From NCBI RefSeq assembly GCF_000001735.4, contig NC_003076.8, positions 12,214,001 through 12,278,000 on the forward strand: a DNA stretch of 64,000 bases, written 5' to 3'. The notes under the pieces are model-generated. The model did not search any database, was not told the origin of the DNA, and saw nothing but the letters and a program-made list of their open reading frames with translations. Shown piece after piece: positions 1-11,102 of this stretch (within the stretch, counting starts at the first letter, position 1; each line of letters begins with the position of its first letter). The position numbers and the translations under genes are program-made. Source of the stretch: Arabidopsis thaliana. Lineage: Eukaryota > Streptophyta > Magnoliopsida > Brassicales > Brassicaceae.

Positions 1-128
1 CTCCCAGGCCATAGACGAGCCGCCCTGTTCTGTATCAGCTCCAGCATGTGGGTACTCGACTTCATCAGCTCTGTGGCGGCCAGCACTGCTCTTAGGATAC
101 TCGACCTCTCTTCTTCTGCTGCGGCCAG
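1..128 (-). pseudogene. Athila-A 3' ORF, distal fragment cut off by TAT-1
   Basis: This is the continuation of the minus-strand Athila-A 3' ORF that resumes at 11103. The last five bases (124-128, GCCAG) recur at 11103-11107 as the target site duplication of TAT-1. Joining the two sides across one TSD copy continues an open minus-strand frame rich in Ala, Glu and Leu. The piece carries one exact ACTCGACC word (99-106), the family word of Athila-A, here in the opposite orientation to most copies. No domain is recognisable in this short piece. Confidence 0.55.
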
Positions 129-631
129 TGTTGGTGTCGGATCCCGCACTATGGGCTTGGGACCGGCCAAAGATTGCTACACAAATAAGGAAGGCCCATA
201 AGAGGAAAGGCCCGTAAGATTCTTCGAAGTAAGGGTATGGGCGAGATGTCGATTCGCAAAGTGGGTGCAACGTCGAAGTTAGGACTACTCGAACTGAAGA
301 AGAAAAATGGGCCGAAGGGTGAAGTCCAGGAGGCTCGAAGTGGTTTCAAATTCGAACGTTGAGTAATTGATTCAAAGACTAGAAACAGATACATTTAAGT
401 AGAATAATTGTGTGTAAATGAGGATTAAATGTATTCTTTGGGTATAAATTATGGGTCAAAGACCATGTAAAGACACACGCATTTTTTGGTGCAAATTAGC
501 TATACACATTCTTTTACAATACTCATAGTTTTCTCTATAATCATCTATCTATTTTCTAGTATATTTGTCCTCAAGAATAATCCTTCTCACTAAATAAATA
601 AATACTTGAGTGTGTGAATCCGACATCCACA
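129..631 (+). repeat. TAT-1 5' LTR
   Basis: The 503-bp repeat begins TG and ends CA. A TATA-like box (TATAAAT) lies near 442, so transcription should run rightward into gag. It matches the 3' LTR except for about 88 bp (roughly 357-449) present only here. Confidence 0.92.
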
Positions 632-634
632 TTT

Positions 635-652
635 TGGCGTCGTCTGTGGGGA
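635..652 (+). promoter_or_regulatory. TAT-1 primer binding site
   Basis: TGGCGTCGTCTGTGGGGA lies 3 bp after the 5' LTR. It would pair with a tRNA 3' end ending in GCCA. The related copy TAT-C has TGGCGCCGTC at the same place, so the T at 640 is a C-to-T change in this copy. Confidence 0.75.
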
Positions 653-711
653 CGGAGGATTCTTGAGTCGTCAGATTTCTTCTGGGTATTACATACACGA
701 AGTAAGTCGCA

Positions 712-2270
712 ATGTCTAGAGAAGATGCTACCAACGCTTCGATAGCTGAAACCCTCAAGACCATGCAACAAACTATGGCCGATATAGCATAGAAGTTTTC
801 AAACATGGAAAAAACCGTCGAAACACTGCAAACAACCCAGGTATCACTTAGCCAAAATATTAGTACCATTCAGTCTCGTGTCCGTTCTTTTGCAGGAAAT
901 TCTACTAGAGTTCGAAGAACTATCTTCGGATCCCCAAACTCCCTTCCACGGAATGCAACAAACTATCAAACGACCCCGGATGGTACAAACGCGAATAGTC
1001 AACCGGAATATGGAGAAACGCATCCTGAAGATGATAACCAGTTCGATGATCAACACGAACAAGAAAACTTCGATCAGCTCGAAACCATGAGAGAAGTAAG
1101 ACGGGAATTAAAATAAATGAGGTCAAAATTCCATCAAGGTACAAGTTTGGAGCCGGACATCAACCGAGTTATCGAGGACTCTAGGCGAACACCGTTCACC
1201 TCACGAATTGCGAGTTTGAGAATCAGAGATTCTCGAAAACTCAATTTAGAACCATATAATGGTTTGGAAGACCCAAAAGGCTATCTCGCAGCTTTTCTAA
1301 TAGCCGCTATGCGAGTTGATCTGAACGAAGCCGATGAAAACGCAGGGTATTGCAAGCTTTTCTCTGAAAATCTATGCGGGCAAGCCCTGATGTGGTTCAC
1401 TTAGTTAGAACCAGGATCGATTAGTAATTTCAACGAACTATCAGCGATATTTTTAAAACAATACTCAATTCTGATGGATAAGAGCATTTCGGACACCGAC
1501 CTCTGGAATCTATCTCAAGGGCCGAACGAGACACTTCGAGCTTTCATCACCAAATTTAAAAACGTGCTCTCAAAGCTCCCAAGGATCTCACAACAGTCGG
1601 CTCTATCATCTTTGCGAAAAGGATTATGGCATGATTCGAGGTTTAAGGAAGATCTAATACTTCACAAACCTGATACTATTCAAGATGCATTATTTCGAGC
1701 AAATAATTGGATGGAAGTCGAAGATGAAAAAGAAAGTTTCGCAAAAAGAAATAAGCAAGCAAAACCAGCGGCCACTTTTCCACCCAAAAGGTTCGAACCT
1801 CGAGAGAATCAGGGACCAAGGAAGTTTGGTTCACAACCATTCAATAACAACGTCGAAAAGCAGTTTCAGGGGAAAGGAAGGTCGAATACCTGGGTCTGAG
1901 ATGAAAGCTCGTATTGCGATATACATAGAGTCATAGGACATCTGACCAAAGACTGCAGTGTCCTTAAAAGGCATCTCGCAGAATTATGGGCCTGTGCAAA
2001 CCTTTCAAAATTCAATATGGAGAACTTCGTCAAGCAATATCATGAATCAAGGGATAATTCAGAGGCTCAAAACTCTAAATGACCAAGACCAGCTAGCGAA
2101 GAGGAACCAAGAACTTCAAAGGGTAAAATCAACGTAATTCTTGGAGGATCTAAACTCTGCCGTGATTCCGTTAGCGCAATTAAAAAACATAGACACAATG
2201 TTCATCTGAAGTCAAGCTTAAGTGAAGAAGTAGACTTTCAAGGCACTTCGATATTATTCGAGGAAAAGGA
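712..2270 (+). pseudogene. gag: TAT-1 gag (capsid/nucleocapsid), degenerate
   Basis: The gag frame opens with ATG at 712, shortly after the PBS. It runs through a Gln/Asn-rich N-terminal part and a conserved retrotransposon gag core (about 1190-1740) that includes [19 protein letters not shown] and a segment after ALMWFT. A basic tail follows. The frame is broken by stops at 790 (CAG to TAG), 1114, 1402, about 1897, 1934 and 2078, plus frame changes. Gag would form the virus-like particle. The copy in TAT-C (28805-30474, minus) is closely similar and helps define the frame. The gene is inactive. Confidence 0.85.
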
Positions 2271-2289
2271 GACGCAGCATCTCGAAAGA

Positions 2290-2900
2290 CCTCATGATGA
2301 TGCACTTGTAATTACGTTGGATGTGGCTAACTTCGAAGTATCGAGGATCCTCATTGATACCGGTAGTTCGGTAGACCTAATTTTTCTTAGCACTTTGGAA
2401 AGGATGGGGATAAGCAGGGCCGACGTGGTAGGACCGCCATCCCCTTTACTGGCCTTTACAAGTGAAACAGCAATGTCTCTCGGAACAATCAAGCTACCAG
2501 TTTTGGCTGGAAAGATCTCAAAGATTGTGGATTTTGTCGTTTTTGATAAACCAGCAGCCTATAACATCATTCTCGGAACTCCGTAGATCTACCAAATGAA
2601 AGTGGTCCCCTCTACCTATCACCAATGCCTTAAATTCCCAACTTCGAGCGGAGTGGAAACAATTCGGGGAGATCAAGAAGCTTCGAGAACTTGTTATTTA
2701 GCCAGCCATCGACTAAAAATTCAATAGCAATTAACGAAGCGCGCAAAGAAAGGAGTAGTCCCGAGATTTCCTAGCGGGCAGAAGGTGGATGATGTCGTAG
2801 TCGAAGTAATTCTAGAAGCAGACAAACCGGATTAGAAAGTTCGAATTGGAGCTACTTTATCGGGCAAAGTAAAAGAAGCTTTAATTGAGCTGTTAAAAAG
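2290..2900 (+). pseudogene. TAT-1 aspartic protease, degenerate
   Basis: A retropepsin domain is seen from about 2300 to 2586. It has the active site D-T-G-S-S (DTG at 2355-2363) and the second conserved segment ending in IILGTP. A retropepsin acts as a dimer to cut the Gag-Pol polyprotein. The catalytic triplet is intact, but the frame stops at 2584 (TAG, after GTP), and further stops lie in the linker to RT near 2726 and 2833. In gypsy elements the protease lies between gag and RT, as here. Confidence 0.85.
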
Positions 2901-4235
2901 GAACAAGAAATCATTCGCTTGGTCAACAGCAGATATGCCCGACATAGATCCAAAAATAATTTGTCAGGAGTTGAATGTGGATCCGAGCTTCAAACCGGTA
3001 AAACAAAAAAGAAGAAAACTCGGATTGGAGCGAGCAAAAGCAGTAAATGATGAAGTGGATAAACTCCTAAAGATAGGATCTATAAGGGAGGTGCAATATC
3101 CGAATTGGTTGGTGAATACCGTCATGGTCAAAAAGAAGAATGGAAAGGATAGAGTGTGCATTGACTTTACTGATCTCAACAAAGCTTGTCCAAAAGATAG
3201 TTTCCCACTTCCACACGTAGATCGTCTTGTGGAATCAACTGCCGGAAATGAGTTGTTATCCTTTATGGATGCCTTCTCAAGATATAACCAAATCATGATG
3301 AATCCAGAAGATCAAGAGAAAACTTCATTTATCACAGATAGGGGCATCTATTGTTACAAAGTTATGCCATTCGGGTTGAAGAATGCAAGAGCAACTTATC
3401 AACGACCGGTTAACAAGATGTTCAAAGAACATCTCGGAAAAACAATGGAAGTCTACATCGATGATATGCTGGTCAAATCATTAAAAAAGGAAAACCACGT
3501 AAAACATCTAGAAGAATATTTCGCGATTCTTAACCAATATCAAATAAAGTTGAATCCAGCAAAGTGTACATTTGGAGTCCCATCCGGGGAATTTCTAGGC
3601 TACATTGTCGCGAAGAGAGGAATTGAGGCATATCCAAATCAAATCAACACTTATCTCAACATGCCATCTCCGAAGAATTTCAAGGAAGTACAACGACTAA
3701 CGGGTCGGATTGCAGCATTGAATCGTTTTATTTCGAGGTCGACCGATAAATCTTTACCCTTCTATCAAATCTTAAAGGGAAACAAATAATTTCTTTGGGA
3801 TGAGAAGTGTGAGGAAGCGTTCGGACAGCTAAAGGCATATCTAACTTCTCCACCTGTATTGTCCAAACTAGAGGTAGACGAAAAACCTTATCTATATGTC
3901 TCAGTTTCGGACCATGCGGTTAGCGGAGTCTTAATCCGAGAAGACCGGGGAGAGCAAAAACCAATTTATTACATAAGTAAATCCATGATGGATCCTGAGA
4001 CCAGGTATGCGATGATGGAGAAGCTTGCACTTGCAGTAGTAACCTCAGCTCGGAAGCTTCGTCCATATTTTCAATTCCATCCAATCGAAGTGTTATCAAA
4101 TCAACCACTTCGGACGATTCTCCATAGCCCGAACCAGTCCGGTAGATTGGCGAAATGGGCGGTGGAGTTAAGTGAGTATGATATAGAGTACAAGAACAAA
4201 GTCGCCATGAAAGCTTAAGTCCTAGCCGATTTTTT
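2900..4235 (+). pseudogene. pol: TAT-1 reverse transcriptase and RNase H
   Basis: The RT domain spans about 2935-3790 with the family blocks KPVKQKRRKL, FPLPHVDRLVE, LSFMDAFSRYNQ and the catalytic YIDDMLVKS (YIDD at 3454-3465). After a TAA at 3787 the frame continues into the RT-linked RNase H (about 3800-4218) with EKPYLYVSVSD and KPIYYISKSM. RT copies the element RNA and RNase H degrades it. RT catalytic residues are present, but stops at 3787 and 4216 separate the domains. In TAT elements this RNase H is followed by a second, separately acquired one, as seen next. Confidence 0.9.
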
Positions 4236-4269
4236 AACAGAATTACCGGTACTCGGAGGGCAGGAGCAG

Positions 4270-4700
4270 CCGCAAAATCAGACTTGGAAGCTGCATGTTG
4301 ATTGATCATCATCAAAAAATGGATTCCGGGTGGGAATCAAATTAGAATCTCCCACTTCGGAAATCCTTGAACAGTCATTTCGATTGTTATTCACCGCATC
4401 TAACAATGAAGCAGAATACGAAGCATTAATTGCTGGACTTAGGTTGGCACAAGGAGTTGGAGCCGATGAAGTGGTCGCCTACTGTGACTCGCAACTGGTT
4501 GTTAACCAATTCAATGGTGATTATGAAGCAAAAGACTCACGAATGGAGGCATATCTTGAGGTGGTCAAAGACTTGGCTAAAAACTTTAAGAAATTCAAAC
4601 TCATTCGCATACCACAGGGAGAAAACACTACTGCATATGCACTCGCAGCCCTGGCATTGACATTTGATCCCAAGTTAAAAGAATCATTCAAGTAGAGCGT
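4270..4700 (+). pseudogene. TAT-1 second (additional) RNase H domain
   Basis: After the first RNase H lies a second domain: LHVD, a stop (TGA near 4303), [37 protein letters not shown] and [10 protein letters not shown]. The acidic positions (D of HVD, E of NEAEYEA, D of CDSQ) fit the RNase H fold of the extra domain known in TAT-lineage elements. The frame is open from 4330 to 4692 and ends in TAG. The TGA sits directly after the first Asp. This domain is the best sequence evidence for lineage assignment. Confidence 0.85.
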
Positions 4701-4739
4701 ATTTCAGAAAGGACCATTAAGGACGAAAAGGAGACATTC

Positions 4740-5935
4740 GTCTTTGTATAGACGAGGTGTAAGTGATCCCTACTTACTTTGCATTTTTGGGCCCGAAGTC
4801 GAGATCGTTATGAGCGAAGTACATGAAGGTTTGTGTGGAAGTCATTCCTCAGGAAGGGCTATGGCTTTCAAGATTAAGAGAATGGGATACTACTGGCCTA
4901 CTATGATCACGGACTGCGTTAAATATGCTCAACAATGCAGGCGTTGCCAACTCCATGCACCACTCATCCACCAACCTTTGGAGTTATTCTCTTCGATCTC
5001 CGCACCATACCCTTTCATGAGATGGTCAATGGATATCATTGGACCATTGCATAGGTCGACCCGAGGTGTACAGTATCTACTGGTTCTAACTGATTATCGA
5101 AGTGGATTGGAGGTGAAGCGTATGTAAACATTAAAGATTCGGCGGTAAAGACTTTCATTTAGAAGAACATCATATGCAGGCATGGTGTTCCATACGAGAT
5201 AGTTACTGACAACGCACCACAATTTATCTCACACGAGTTTGAAGCATTTTGCTCGAATTAGGGGATTAAGGTTAGTTATTCCACTCCGCAGTATCCACAA
5301 GGAAACGGTCAGGCCGAAGCTGCAAACAAGACAATTCTAAGCAATCTTAAGAAACGTTTAAGTCATTTGAAAGGGGGCTGGTATGATCAACTCCTAGGCG
5401 TTCGACGAGAGAGACCCTGTTTTCATTGGTGTACGGGATGTAGGCAGTTGTACCAGCCGAGCTCAATGTACCAGGACTTCGTCGAACAGAAGCTCCTCTG
5501 AATGAAGAAGACAATTCTACAATGCTCGACGACTCACTGGATACCATCAACGAGAGGCGAGATTAGGCCTTGATCCGAATTCAGAATTATCAACATGCAG
5601 CAGCTCGGTATTATAACTCGAAAGTCAAAAGCAGACCTTTGTTTGTGGGCGATTATGTTTTGAAACGTGTGTTCGATAACAAGAAAGAGGAAGGAGCAGG
5701 CAAACTTGGCATTAATTGGGAAGGTCCTTATATTGTTACCTAGGTGGTCCGGATTGGTGTTTACAAATTGAAAGATTTAGAAGACAGACCAGTCCAACGC
5801 CCTTGGAATGTGGTGAACTTGAAGAAATTTTATGTTTTAAAAAAGGACACGCATTTTTTGTACATGAACTACGGTGTGGCTTGATCCCGAAATGGGTACG
5901 GAGGCAGCTCGGAAACGAGTTCAGCTATTAATAAA
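4740..5935 (+). pseudogene. TAT-1 integrase, degenerate
   Basis: An N-terminal H-H-C-C zinc finger ([12 protein letters not shown], then CRRCQ) is followed by the core catalytic domain. The first Asp is in WSMDIIGP, the second in TDNAPQF (near 5208) and the Glu in [10 protein letters not shown] (near 5315). All three DDE residues remain, but frameshifts near 5100 and stops near 5160 and 5260 break the chain. The region 5385-5530 looks rearranged against the usual sequence, and the C-terminal part resumes near 5580-5850. No chromodomain follows, as expected for this lineage. Integrase would insert the cDNA. Confidence 0.83.
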
Positions 5936-6088
5936 ATTTGTTTTATTCATATTGAAGGAGAGTTCGATTATACGAATGAATGAAAACAAGAAGTTCGACT
6001 ATACGAACATACAAAGCGAGAAGCAAAGATAAATTTATTCAAAGAGAAAAACAAAGAAAAAATGCCGGAATCTTAGACACACTTCGGA
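5936..6088. other. TAT-1 post-integrase spacer
   Basis: This is a short purine-rich spacer after the pol remnants. I see no supportable gene in it. It precedes the antisense block. Confidence 0.5.
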
Positions 6089-6526
6089 CTAGGAAATCCT
6101 TCTCGTCTTGCAGAACACTTCGACCCCTTGACTGGCGAGGTCAAGAATGGGCATCATACAATCTGGGATGTGGGCAAATTTTGCAATTCCAAGTTCGATC
6201 CAATCTTTGGGGTGGGAGTTGAGGTTGTGTAACTCCCTTGATATCACGGTGACCCTCCGCAGCATTTGGTTGATCTTCTTTCGAAGCTTCTTCTTTTCCG
6301 TTGAGCTTTTTTTGTGTTGAGCTGCGAGAGCTTTGATAAAGGCCATCGCGATATCTTGATCTCTGTTCGAAAGGTCCTTGATTAATGCACACGGAGCTCG
6401 GATCTGGGATCTGAAGTTGCGAAGTGGGGAGCGCCCTCTGTCTGGTACATTCGGAATGTCCTCATCGATCATCCCGATCCTCGAAAAGTCTGACATGGGT
6501 TCCGAACATCGGAGGTTAAAGGACAT
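6089..6526 (-). CDS. Antisense ORF, 145 codons, unknown function
   Basis: This is an uninterrupted minus-strand frame beginning MSFNLRCSEP. Its middle is very basic with heptad-like spacing (KKSSTEKKKLRKK), suggesting a helical or coiled-coil segment. I recognise no domain. It lies in the 3' region of TAT-1, in the same orientation as the spliced antisense gene at 7589-10322 and downstream of it, so it could be a last exon or a separate small gene. It is unbroken in an element whose sense ORFs are heavily mutated, which weakly favours real coding. It could also be chance. Confidence 0.4.
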   Translation of the reverse strand: MSFNLRCSEPMSDFSRIGMIDEDIPNVPDRGRSPLRNFRSQIRAPCALIKDLSNRDQDIAMAFIKALAAQHKKSSTEKKKLRKKINQMLRRVTVISRELHNLNSHPKDWIELGIAKFAHIPDCMMPILDLASQGVEVFCKTRRIS

Positions 6527-7588
6527 AACTGCACAAGAAAAGAACGATATTGTTAGTGAGGAATGAAGAAAAACCTAGAGAGGTAATTTATAGGGAGGTT
6601 TCTTAGCTTTCAAAGATGCGATTCCATTTAAAGTCGGAGTGATTCGCGGAAGCATTCACGTCGCCTTGTTCGCCCTGCATTCAAAGAGTATCTCCAAAAC
6701 GAATATTTGATGAATCAAATAAAGTTTGAAAATTTTCTTAAATAAAATGGGCCGAAGCCCAATAAGAAAGTCCATACGAAAATAAAAAAAGTTTAACTCT
6801 CAGGGAACATCTAGGGAAGGGGCTCAGGAACAGGCTCCTTCATCGGCGGTTGAGGTGGACGCCTCGTTCTTAACATCCACCTCGGGTTCGTTCTTCACGC
6901 GCTTCCAAGGGCTCGAAGCCATCGCTGGACAGAAACAATGGAGTTCCGGGATCGAGGGGGCAAACGGTGGAGGTTCCTTCGTTTTCCATTCTAGAGGTGT
7001 TTACTAAGTAAATTTTTGAGATCATATTTTGAGGGAGTTTAGATTATGCCCTTATTTATAGTGATTTAGGGTTTTACTCGAAACCACAAATTTAATAATT
7101 GTGGCGTGTCGGAATGAGTTTATCCATTTTTGGGAATCGAGGAAAAGGTAATTATTGCCTTAGAAGCGTGACACTTTTTTTTTTTCCGAGGACAAAATGG
7201 CAACCGTCGCATTTAAGACAAGTGGGCCATTAAATAAAGGAAAAATAATAAAAGCTCAAAGCCCAGAAAATAAATCTAACTGACTAAACCCGAGTTGGGG
7301 AGTTCGCGGATTCGAGTCCGCATTTTTTAGGGGTAGGTCTGATCAACCTACGAATCCCATAACTTGACCACATGGTTAACAAAGATGCTATTTAAAAGAT
7401 GGACTTTGCAAATCCATACTTAAATTTAGCACAAAGGAAACCCTCTTGGGTCCATAATCTTAAAAGAAAGGTTTAAAAGCCTCCTTAGGCAAACTACTTG
7501 TTTAGCCTACTTAGGCAGGTAAAATAATTCAAAAAATTGAAATAGACTTTGAGTTTAAGGGACAATCTCCATTAAGTGGACACATCCA
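6527..7588. other. TAT-1 3' region between antisense ORFs
   Basis: The stretch is mostly AT-rich with no convincing long frame. On the minus strand near 6870-6990 there are two overlapping very short frames starting MENEGTSTVC and MASSPWKRVK (about 38 and 32 codons). They might be exons of the antisense unit, but nothing decides it. Confidence 0.4.
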
Positions 7589-10322
7589 CTACAAGTTCTC
7601 GGGCACCCCGAGTTCGGGTTGAGCTGGTTCAGGATCTGCGGCAACTGTCTTATTCTCACCCGATTCGCCAGTAGTAGGCTGCTCGCTAGGAACCCCGGAG
7701 TCTGAACCATCATCGTCCTCAATGACCACTTTCTCCGAGTTCGCGGATGGAGGAAGTTCTGGCGGGATGGCTACCGCTTCGGGAATCGTCACCGGCACGA
7801 TGGGTGCTTCGGGTTCCATGGGATCACTGGGGCCTGAGACAATTATTTCGGATTAGAAAAAGTACAAGAATAATTTGCTATGGTTAGGTTTCAAAAGCTT
7901 TGAAATGTACCGGCCTAATCTAAACCAGATTGGTCCAAGGGAGGCGATTCGGTGTAGAATTCCTCAAACTGTTGAGGGTTGAACGACGAGGAAGGAAGGA
8001 CAGCTAAACGACTTCGCTTCTCCTCCAGGACGGTCTTCAACTCGTTCCTCTCTTGTTTCTCGGAGAAGTCGTCTTCATGGGTTTGGTCCAAAAGGAGGAG
8101 ATTGCTCTCGTACTCCTTGATGTCTGATTCCAACTCCGTCCTAACCTTCTCGGTTTGAATGAAGATGATTGCCCCTTGGATCAATTCCATCCCGCGACCT
8201 TTCACTTCTTTTCTGGCCTTTGATGCCGACCTCGCTAATTTAGCATCCCGATAGTTAGCCACTGCTTGGTACTTGAGCTGCAATTCGGACAGTTGATTGG
8301 ACAAGTCGTATGCACTGGATTCGGATTCTGAAAGTGTGTCCCGAGCAGTTGAGAGTTCTTCTTGGATCTTGTCATACCTCTGGTATTGGTCCTGCAATTC
8401 ACCGTTGGATTTCATGAGTTCGGAGGAGAGATTGTCTAGTTGATCCTCCAGTTTCTGCCTCGCGTCATTTGAAGAACGGAGATCGGACTCAAGGGACGAA
8501 TAGTTGTCTTTCCACGTCATAACCTCCTTCTCCCTGTCTAGCAACAGTCTCTCGTAGTACTCAATCATGTCATTGAGTTTGTTGTTTGCCTGAACCAAGT
8601 AATAATGAAAAAGATTTGGCATCTAAGTGGAGGGATGAAGTTTAAAAATTATTACGGGTGAAGAGAACTAACCCGAGATGAGTGGCGGCATGGAGTAGGA
8701 ATCGCTCGCGAATTACAGGGCGCCACCTATCAAAGGCTGGCAGGATGGTGTCTTTTCGAGTTTTGAAGCATCGAAAGACATTTCCCTCTGTTTCCATCGC
8801 TGTTAGAATAAAGAAAGGATTAGACCAGGCAAGGAGCGTTAAGTCAGTAAATCGAAACGATAAGGCAGGTATAAACAAACGGAAGGTAATTTCTAACCCG
8901 TGAGCGACTTGGTCTGAGGAACCAGAATAACCTTAGTTCCAGCATCTCGGACCTCAGCTTCTTCTCGTCAGGGGTTTGCACTCCGGTCGGCCTTTTCACC
9001 TCCGGATCCAGACGAAGGAGATACGGTGACTGGAGGAGGAGGACCCATAGAACGGGATGGTGCCGATAGGCGAGGAGAGCGATCAGTTTGGGCTCTCGTC
9101 TTATCTCTTTTGGGGGAGGAGCTGTCGCCGGTTGATCTGTCTCTCTTTTTCTGAATTAAGTCAGCAAGCCGTTCGCTGCTTAGTCCAGTTCGGGAGGCAG
9201 GCCGAGGTGAATCACGGTGCGGTGATCGTTCTCTGTGAGATAACCGGCCGCTGTGGCCTTCGCGGTGAGGAGTGGGTCTGTAGGCGCCGGCAGATCTTGC
9301 CCCTTCGGCGCTGCCATCGTCAACCAGCAAGGTTCTGCTGTATTCTTTCTTGTCGACTGCGGATTGGAGGAATGTTTTGTTTGTTTCGCAAGCCTCCACG
9401 ATCGACTTGGACAGCGTCTTGCGTCGAGCTGCGATGGCCCGAGCAGAAGTCCCTTGAGGTAGGGGAGGGGGCAATGGCAGTTGGAGAAGATGTCCAGGAG
9501 GTCTCATCCTGAGCTTGTGGTTGGCCTCTATGAACCGGTCAAAAGTAAAGGAGTTCCAAAGGGTTTCCCCTTCGATGACGATTTTGAAGAATTCGCCGAA
9601 TTCGACGGTCGATAGGGTTGGTGCGATGAAAGCTGCGAATTGAAAAATAAAAGTTGGTCAGATAAGACAAGAAATAAAATAAAGTTCATATGCATGACCT
9701 AACATCTACCGGGCTTAGTAGTCCACTTCGAGGGGAGCAAGTCCGGAAGATTTCCAATCGAAGTAGGGCTCTTTTTGACTAAAAACCACGGGTGATGCTC
9801 GTTCTCGTCTTTGTTAGGGAGGTGCGAGATGAGGTTTCTGTTGGCGTTCGGATAAGCCGAGAAGTATCCGACTTTCTTCGAAGATCTCCTCACATTAAGA
9901 AGTTCATTCAGTTCGGGAACCCCGATGACATACCCGGCTTCCGCCGCGATAGTAATAATCCCCAGAATAGTCCAGAGGAGATTGGGGGTTAGTTGGGGCA
10001 AAGCGATTTCAAGGGCTGCCAGGTATCGAACGAGGGCTTCGGGAAGAGGAAAAGTCAAGCCGCAACCCTTGAAATAGATCTCATACACGCAGAAGAACCC
10101 AGGGCGGTGGTCCTCCGGTGATTCGGTAGGCTCCGGTGTCTGCAAGTCCTTCATTACTTCAGCCGGAATCCGACAGAGCTCTCCCAATCGATTAAGAGAT
10201 TGGAGTGTGCATGTGGATTGATAGTGGGGACCGGCGATATCATTTGACCGGGTGCAAAGGTTGTTACTAGAGCCGACATCATCGAAAGAGGGGGATTCAG
10301 GTCTTTCAATTTCAAAATTCAT
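7589..10322 (-). pseudogene. Spliced antisense gene of TAT-1 (five exons, one premature stop)
   Basis: Read on the minus strand, five exons join in frame: 10322-9710, 9632-8898, 8799-8669, 8622-7926 and 7833-7589, for 807 codons including the stop. Every intron (77, 98, 46 and 92 nt) begins GT and ends AG. Exon 1 holds a domain that looks like the putative gypsy-type transposon family (Transposase_28-like: GFFCVYEIYFKGCGLTFPLP). Exon 2 is rich in Arg, Ser and Pro, exon 4 is a long coiled coil, and exon 5 is acidic and Pro-rich. The only break is a TGA at 8968-8970 in exon 2, probably from CGA. The exon 3 donor (TTA|GT) is weaker than the alternative GG|GT, but only TTA|GT keeps the frame. An ATG at 10403 is an alternative start. 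The function is unknown. Confidence 0.75.
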
Positions 10323-10403
10323 CGTGTAGTAAAAAAGAGGATTGAAGGTTTCGAGAGAGAAAAAAGAATTTTGCTTTGAGAGTGAAAGCGTGAAAAATAA
10401 CAA

Positions 10404-10687
10404 GGAAAGAGTAAAGTGAATTTACCTTTACGTTAGCCAGTGATGATGACGGAACCGCCTAGGGAGTCGTGGAGGAAGTGGAAGAGTTTCCCCGCTTTAA
10501 TAGTAAATAAACAATATACGGTCATAATTGTGACAGATGTTGCGCGAGTGATTGTAGAAGATTCCGAGATCAAAGCAATAACGTGATTTAGGCGGGAAAT
10601 CAGAGAGTCATTTGGCGCAATCTTTGCCTCTGAAACATTAAAGTCCTCCAAACTGGAGTGTCACTTCGAAAGACTTGGGGGGCTAAT
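10404..10687 (+). promoter_or_regulatory. TAT-1 polypurine tract and probable antisense promoter region
   Basis: A purine-rich run (GAAAGACTTGGGGGG, from about 10668) lies just before the 3' LTR and is the expected primer for plus-strand synthesis. The rest lies upstream of exon 1 of the antisense gene and should hold its promoter, though no clear TATA box stands out. Confidence 0.55.
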
Positions 10688-11102
10688 TGTTGGTGTCAGA
10701 TCCCGCACTATGGGCTCGGGACCGGCTAAAGATTGCTACACAAATAAGGAAGGCCCATAAGAGGAAAGGCCCGTAAGATTCTTCGAAGTAAGGGTATGAG
10801 CGAGATGTCGATTCGCAAAGTGGGTGCAACATCGAAGTTAGGACTACTCGAACTGAAGAAGAAAAATGAGCCGAAGGGTGAAGTCCAGGAGGCCCAAAGT
10901 GGTTTCAAATTCGACACCACTATGGGTCAAAGACCATGTAAAGACACACGTATTTTTTGGTACAAATTAGCTATACACATTCTTTTACAATACTCATAGT
11001 TTTCTCTATAATCATATATCTATTTTCTAGTATATTTGTTCTCAAGAATAATCCTTCTCACTAAATAAATAAATACTTGAGTGTGTGAATCCGACATCCA
11101 CA
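10688..11102 (+). repeat. TAT-1 3' LTR, internally deleted
   Basis: The 415-bp copy of the LTR matches 129-631, but about 88 bp is missing, between AAATTCGA and CTATGGGTC. The missing part contains the TATA-like box, so this LTR probably cannot start transcription from that box. Confidence 0.9.

Larger units (their letters stand above)
129..11102 (+). mobile_element. TAT-1: near full-length Ty3/gypsy TAT-lineage LTR retrotransposon
   Basis: The element is bounded by LTRs (129-631 and 10688-11102) that start TGTTGGTGTC and end CCACA. It is flanked by a perfect 5-bp TSD, GCCAG (124-128 and 11103-11107). The internal order is PBS, gag, protease, RT, RNase H, a second RNase H, integrase, a 4.8 kb 3' region with antisense genes, a polypurine tract and the 3' LTR. 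The second RNase H domain, the lack of a chromodomain and the long 3' region place it in the TAT lineage. It lies inside the 3' ORF of Athila-A. The sense polyprotein has many stops and is not functional. LTR differences in the first 230 bp are few and almost all transitions. Confidence 0.93.

Noticed and set aside
549..869. Minus-strand 106-codon frame across the TAT-1 LTR end
   Set aside because: It overlaps the LTR, PBS and gag start, with no domain; a shadow of known sequence.
8673..8674. GG|GTTAG as the donor of antisense exon 3
   Set aside because: It looks stronger as a splice site but puts exon 4 out of frame; TTA|GT at 8669 keeps the frame. RNA data could overturn this.
8675..9512. 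Plus-strand frames opposite the TAT-1 antisense gene
   Set aside because: They overlap exons 2 and 3 of the antisense gene, whose domains and splice phases are consistent; no motif on the plus strand.
10433..10651. Minus-strand 72-codon frame upstream of antisense exon 1
   Set aside because: No domain, and it does not join exon 1 in frame by an obvious splice; treated as leader or promoter.
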